DNA from: Phycisphaerales bacterium
Lineage (GTDB): Bacteria; Planctomycetota; Phycisphaerae; Phycisphaerales; UBA1924
Reading direction: 5' to 3'
Assembly: GCA_029212425.1 (NCBI GenBank)
Contig: JARGNC010000001.1
Span: forward strand, 26,598 to 44,112
Length of the DNA: 17,515 bases
Notes under the pieces: model-generated
Told to the model about the DNA's origin: nothing
Databases searched by the model: none
What the model saw: only the letters and a program-made list of their open reading frames with translations
Shown: positions 15,067-17,515 of the stretch, in pieces
How positions within the stretch are numbered: position 1 is the stretch's first letter
How the letters are laid out: each line of letters opens with the position of its first letter
Made by a program: the position numbers and the translations under genes

Positions 15067-15072
15067 TATCCT
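15067..15072 (+). promoter_or_regulatory. Candidate -10 of kdsD promoter
   Basis: TATCCT lies exactly 6 bases before the kdsD ATG at 15079, the same spacing as at scpA and nuoC. The GGAG at 15074-15077 is only one base from the ATG, too close to work as a Shine-Dalgarno site. No good -35 is seen. Confidence 0.4.
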
Positions 15073-15078
15073 TGGAGC

Positions 15079-16116
15079 ATGAGTCCACAGACCGACCAAA
15101 CATGCACGCACGAACAAGAATTCATGGCTCGCGCCCTGACGCACGAAGCGGACGCGATCGCGCGGGTCGCTAAGCGGGTAGACGAGGGGTTTGTCAAAGC
15201 CGTGGACTTGATTGTGGGGTGCGCTGAGCAAGGCGGGACGGTGCTCGTCTCGGGACTGGGCAAGAGCGGGCACATCGGTGCGAAAATCTCCGCGACGCTC
15301 GCATCGCTCGGGATCCCGTCCCACGCGGTGCATCCGACCGAAGCGGCGCACGGCGATTTGGGTCGCTTCCGCAAACAAGATGTCGTGATCTGCCTTAGCC
15401 ATTCCGGGGAGACCGAAGAACTGGTCAACCTCGCGGCGATCCTCCGTCAAGACAACCTCCCGATCATCGCGATCACGCGAGGGGTGGTTGATGGGTCTCC
15501 AGAATCCGCGCTCGCTCGGCTCGCAACGGTTGTCCTCGCGGTTGGTGTGGTCGGAGAAGCGGGAGATGGCGAATACCTCGCGCCGACAAGTTCGACGACC
15601 GTGGCGCTCGCGATCGGTGATGCGATCGCGCTCGCAGCAGCGAAACGGAGAGACTTCAGTCACGCGGATTTCCACGCGAGGCATCCGGGTGGTCAGCTCG
15701 GATCGCTGCTGCGTCCCGCGATGGAGTTGGTGCGGTTTACAGCCGGTGAGAATCTGCCGATCGCGAACGAATCGGACACAGTGAGCAAGGCGCTCCACGA
15801 AGCGTCCAAGGTTGTGCGTCGTCCTGGCGCGCTGCTTGTGACGGATGACACTGGGAAGCTGACGGGGATCTTTACCGACTCGGATCTGCGCCGGTTGGTG
15901 CTGAGCAATCCGGATGATCTTGAGAAACCGATGCGTGAGGTCATGTCGCGCGATCCGCGTTGTCTCGCTGGTGATGCGAAGGCAAGCGATGCTGCTTCGA
16001 TGTTCCGCGAGTATCGCGCCGACGAGATCCCGATCGTGGACAGCGAAGGGAAGCCGATGGGATTGCTGGATGTGCAGGATCTGATCGCGATGAAACTGGT
16101 TCGGGAGTCGTCATGA
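15079..16116 (+). CDS. kdsD: Arabinose-5-phosphate isomerase KdsD
   Basis: KdsD interconverts ribulose-5-phosphate and arabinose-5-phosphate, the first step of Kdo synthesis for lipopolysaccharide. The 345-residue product has a SIS domain (about residues 40-205) with GLGKSGHIG (59-67), HPTEAAHGDLG, the phosphosugar-binding SHSGET (107-112), APTSSTT (168-174) and HPGGQLG (202-208). Two CBS domains follow (about 215-275 and 285-340). K62, E111, E160 and H202 occupy the places of the residues reported as important in the E. coli enzyme (K59, E111, E152, H193). It overlaps kdsC by 4 bases (ATGA). The start lacks a Shine-Dalgarno site; an in-frame ATG at 15124 is a less likely alternative. Confidence 0.94.
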   Translation: MSPQTDQTCTHEQEFMARALTHEADAIARVAKRVDEGFVKAVDLIVGCAEQGGTVLVSGLGKSGHIGAKISATLASLGIPSHAVHPTEAAHGDLGRFRKQDVVICLSHSGETEELVNLAAILRQDNLPIIAITRGVVDGSPESALARLATVVLAVGVVGEAGDGEYLAPTSSTTVALAIGDAIALAAAKRRDFSHADFHARHPGGQLGSLLRPAMELVRFTAGENLPIANESDTVSKALHEASKVVRRPGALLVTDDTGKLTGIFTDSDLRRLVLSNPDDLEKPMREVMSRDPRCLAGDAKASDAASMFREYRADEIPIVDSEGKPMGLLDVQDLIAMKLVRESS

Positions 16117-16628
16117 GCAAGCGAAAGTACAGCGATCCTTCAACGATCGAACTCATCATCTTCGATGTCGATGGGGTTTTGACTGATGGCACCATCAACA
16201 TCAATGATGATGGATCCGAAACGAAACGATTCAATGTCCGTGACGGATTCGGGATTCGCCTCTGGCTCAACGCGGGCTACCAGATCGCGATCATCACAGG
16301 TCGCAGCGGTGAATCGCTCAAGCACCGTGTCCAATCACTCAAGATCGACCCGGACCTGGTCATCCAGGGATCACGCGACAAATCCGAAGCGCTCGATGTG
16401 ATCCTCAAAAAGACTGGTGTTGATGTTTCAAATGTCGCATACCTCGCGGACGATTGGCCCGACCTGTGCGCGATGACGCGCGTGGGATACCCGATGGCGG
16501 TCCACGATGCGGAACCTGAAGTGGTCGAAGTCTCCGCGTTTGTGTCAAGTCACAAGGGTGGACGCGGCGCTGCGCGTGATGCGATCGCGCACCTGCTTCG
16601 GTCCAAAGGGCTGTACACGCCAAGCTGA
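16113..16628 (+). CDS. kdsC: Kdo-8-phosphate phosphatase KdsC (HAD family)
   Basis: KdsC removes phosphate from Kdo-8-phosphate. The 171-residue product has the length and layout of the capless HAD phosphatases of this family: motif I IIFDVDGVLTDG with catalytic D18 and D20, FNVRDGFGI, motif II IITGRSGES, the motif III lysine K93 region (GSRDKSEAL), and motif IV LADDWPDL near residue 112. A tryptophan stands where many family members have leucine or a small residue (DDxxDL), but both metal-binding aspartates are kept. Translation is probably coupled to kdsD through the ATGA overlap. It is convergent with nuoC, 15 bases apart, with no visible terminator between them. Confidence 0.92.
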   Translation: MSKRKYSDPSTIELIIFDVDGVLTDGTININDDGSETKRFNVRDGFGIRLWLNAGYQIAIITGRSGESLKHRVQSLKIDPDLVIQGSRDKSEALDVILKKTGVDVSNVAYLADDWPDLCAMTRVGYPMAVHDAEPEVVEVSAFVSSHKGGRGAARDAIAHLLRSKGLYTPS

Positions 16629-16643
16629 AGGTTGATCCGCTGA

Positions 16644-17198
16644 TTACGAACTGGTGCGGTCGACGATGCGGTAGTCTTCGCGTTCGCCTCGTCCGCGGAG
16701 TGGGTAGTCCTTGCGGAGAGGGTGTGCTGGGAACTCCTCCCAGAGGAGGATTCTGCGGAGATCGGGGTGGTTTGCGAATCGGATGCCGTACATGTCGAAG
16801 ACTTCGCGTTCGGTCCATTCCGCGCCGGGCCAGAGGTCGCAGACCGAGTCGATGACGAGTGCGGGATCGTTCTCGATGCCGTCGGTTGGGACGGAGGGGT
16901 TGAGGTAAACCTTGACGAAGAAGCGATCGGTGCGGGAGTACGAGCAGAGGTTGTAGATGACCCCGAATCGGCCGTTGGTTTTGGATGGGTAGTTGAGGTA
17001 GTCGACGCCGGTGACATCGGAGCAGAAGTCGTAGGCGCAGCGTTCGTCGTTCTTGAGGAAGCTCATGACCTTGTGGAAGTCTTTGGGCTCGACAATCAGG
17101 ATCGGCTGGTCGCGGAACTGCGTCGCTTGGAAGGTGCAGTTGGGGAACGCGGCTTTGACGAGTGCGAATGTTGGGTGGTCGACTGCTTGGGTGCTCAT
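16644..17198 (-). CDS. nuoC: NADH-quinone oxidoreductase subunit C (NuoC)
   Basis: NuoC is the 30 kDa-type subunit of the peripheral arm of respiratory complex I. The 184-residue product carries the family signature at about residues 127-167: EWTEREVFDMYGIRF, then HPDLRRILLW and HPLRKDYPLRG. The earlier DVTGVDYLNYP and RFGVIYNLCS parts are also typical. It is not fused to NuoD. Unusually, neither neighbour is a nuo gene: downstream is the convergent kdsC and upstream an unrecognised frame. No Shine-Dalgarno site is present; TACACT is exactly 6 bases before the ATG, as at scpA, suggesting a leaderless transcript from its own promoter. Confidence 0.93.
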   Translation of the reverse strand: MSTQAVDHPTFALVKAAFPNCTFQATQFRDQPILIVEPKDFHKVMSFLKNDERCAYDFCSDVTGVDYLNYPSKTNGRFGVIYNLCSYSRTDRFFVKVYLNPSVPTDGIENDPALVIDSVCDLWPGAEWTEREVFDMYGIRFANHPDLRRILLWEEFPAHPLRKDYPLRGRGEREDYRIVDRTSS

Positions 17199-17204
17199 GG
17201 CACA

Positions 17205-17210
17205 AGTGTA
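17205..17210 (-). promoter_or_regulatory. Candidate -10 of nuoC promoter
   Basis: On the minus strand TACACT lies 6 bases before the nuoC ATG (17198), the same hexamer and spacing found at scpA. The -35 region is weak (GTGTAA at 17 bases, 3/6). Confidence 0.4.
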
Positions 17211-17235
17211 GACGATTCGTGCCGGATTTACACCC

Positions 17236-17515
17236 TCATCGGCACTCGATCCATCGCGGAGCGGGGATCGTGCGGATGGTCTGATTGATCAGATCAGCAC
17301 TGATGAGCCCCTCCCCGATCGGAGCGTGGGTGAGATGGCTCGATGGGGCAGTTTCGATGGACCGCGCGGCGACGCCCCAGATATTGGGGAGTTCCTCGCA
17401 GAGACTCGTCGAACGGATAAGGTGGTCCGTGAGGTCGGTCATCATCGAAGGCGTCAGCCAGCGTGCAGGATCGATCAACAGCGGGATTTCGGGATGGGTA
17501 GCAGACCAAGAAAGT
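17236..17515 (-). CDS. Unidentified protein, C-terminal part (partial)
   Basis: An open frame enters from the right edge on the minus strand and ends at TGA 17238-17236, giving at least 92 residues. It reads like a soluble protein (HPEIPLLIDPARWLTP, then MTDLTDHLIRSTSLCEELPN, IWGVAARSIETAP and ISADLINQTIRTIPAPRW) with codon use similar to its neighbours. I do not recognise a family, and it is not NuoB. It ends 37 bases before nuoC. Overlapping frames on the same strand are also open, so the frame choice is moderately secure only. Confidence 0.5.
   Translation of the reverse strand, partial: LSWSATHPEIPLLIDPARWLTPSMMTDLTDHLIRSTSLCEELPNIWGVAARSIETAPSSHLTHAPIGEGLISADLINQTIRTIPAPRWIECR

Noticed and set aside
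14881..15798. Long antisense open frame opposite kdsD and scpA's start
   Set aside because: Arg/Asp/Cys-rich shadow of kdsD spanning the divergent promoter region; kdsD and scpA themselves are unambiguous.
1..17515. tRNA, rRNA, CRISPR arrays, insertion sequences or prophage genes
   Set aside because: No cloverleaf T-arm sequence, regular spaced repeats, transposase or phage-like products were found on either strand; the only recombinase is of the housekeeping Xer type.

Overview
The window looks like chromosome from a flagellated, outer-membrane-bearing bacterium of moderate GC. A canonical flagellar export and placement block (FliQ-FliR-FlhB-FlhA-FlhF-FlhG-sigma28), Kdo biosynthesis genes (KdsD, KdsC), two lipoproteins with signal peptidase II signals and a respiratory NuoC subunit all point to a Gram-negative cell plan. 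From the gene order and protein style I infer a member of Planctomycetota, probably Phycisphaerae. That is an inference from memory; no phylogenetic marker was searched.

Layout. From 1 to about 8.9 kb, all on the plus strand, lies a flagellar operon: the end of fliQ, fliR, flhB, flhA, flhF, flhG, a small two-helix membrane protein of unknown function, and the flagellar sigma factor fliA. It closes with a clear intrinsic terminator at 8961-8987. folK (folate synthesis) follows at 9032-9508. From 13.4 kb down to 9.5 kb the minus strand carries a TolB-like beta-propeller lipoprotein, a second lipoprotein with an alpha/beta domain, a small unknown protein and a Xer-type tyrosine recombinase. A 95-residue unknown protein with its own strong terminator sits at 13.7-14.0 kb. 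scpA (chromosome condensation, minus strand) is divergent from the overlapping pair kdsD-kdsC (plus strand, 15.1-16.6 kb). nuoC (minus strand) is convergent with kdsC, and an unknown reading frame runs off the right edge on the minus strand.

How the genes work together. FliQ, FliR, FlhB and FlhA form the membrane export gate of the flagellar type III secretion system. FlhF and FlhG set flagellar position and number, and FliA switches on late flagellar genes. KdsD and KdsC make Kdo for lipopolysaccharide. The two lipoproteins together resemble the two halves of TolB and may act at the cell envelope. Xer recombinase and ScpA both serve chromosome segregation.

Most notable signals: (1) a recurrent TANNNT-N6-ATG arrangement without a Shine-Dalgarno sequence in front of scpA, nuoC and kdsD, suggesting leaderless transcripts; (2) strong over-representation of GATC, with six copies of GCGATCGC; (3) a possible split TolB; (4) a small open frame, with the better ribosome binding site, overlapping the start of the second lipoprotein gene; (5) structured leaders before fliA and the small flagellar-locus membrane protein. 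I saw no mobile element, CRISPR array, tRNA or rRNA, and no convincing defence or novel multi-gene system.
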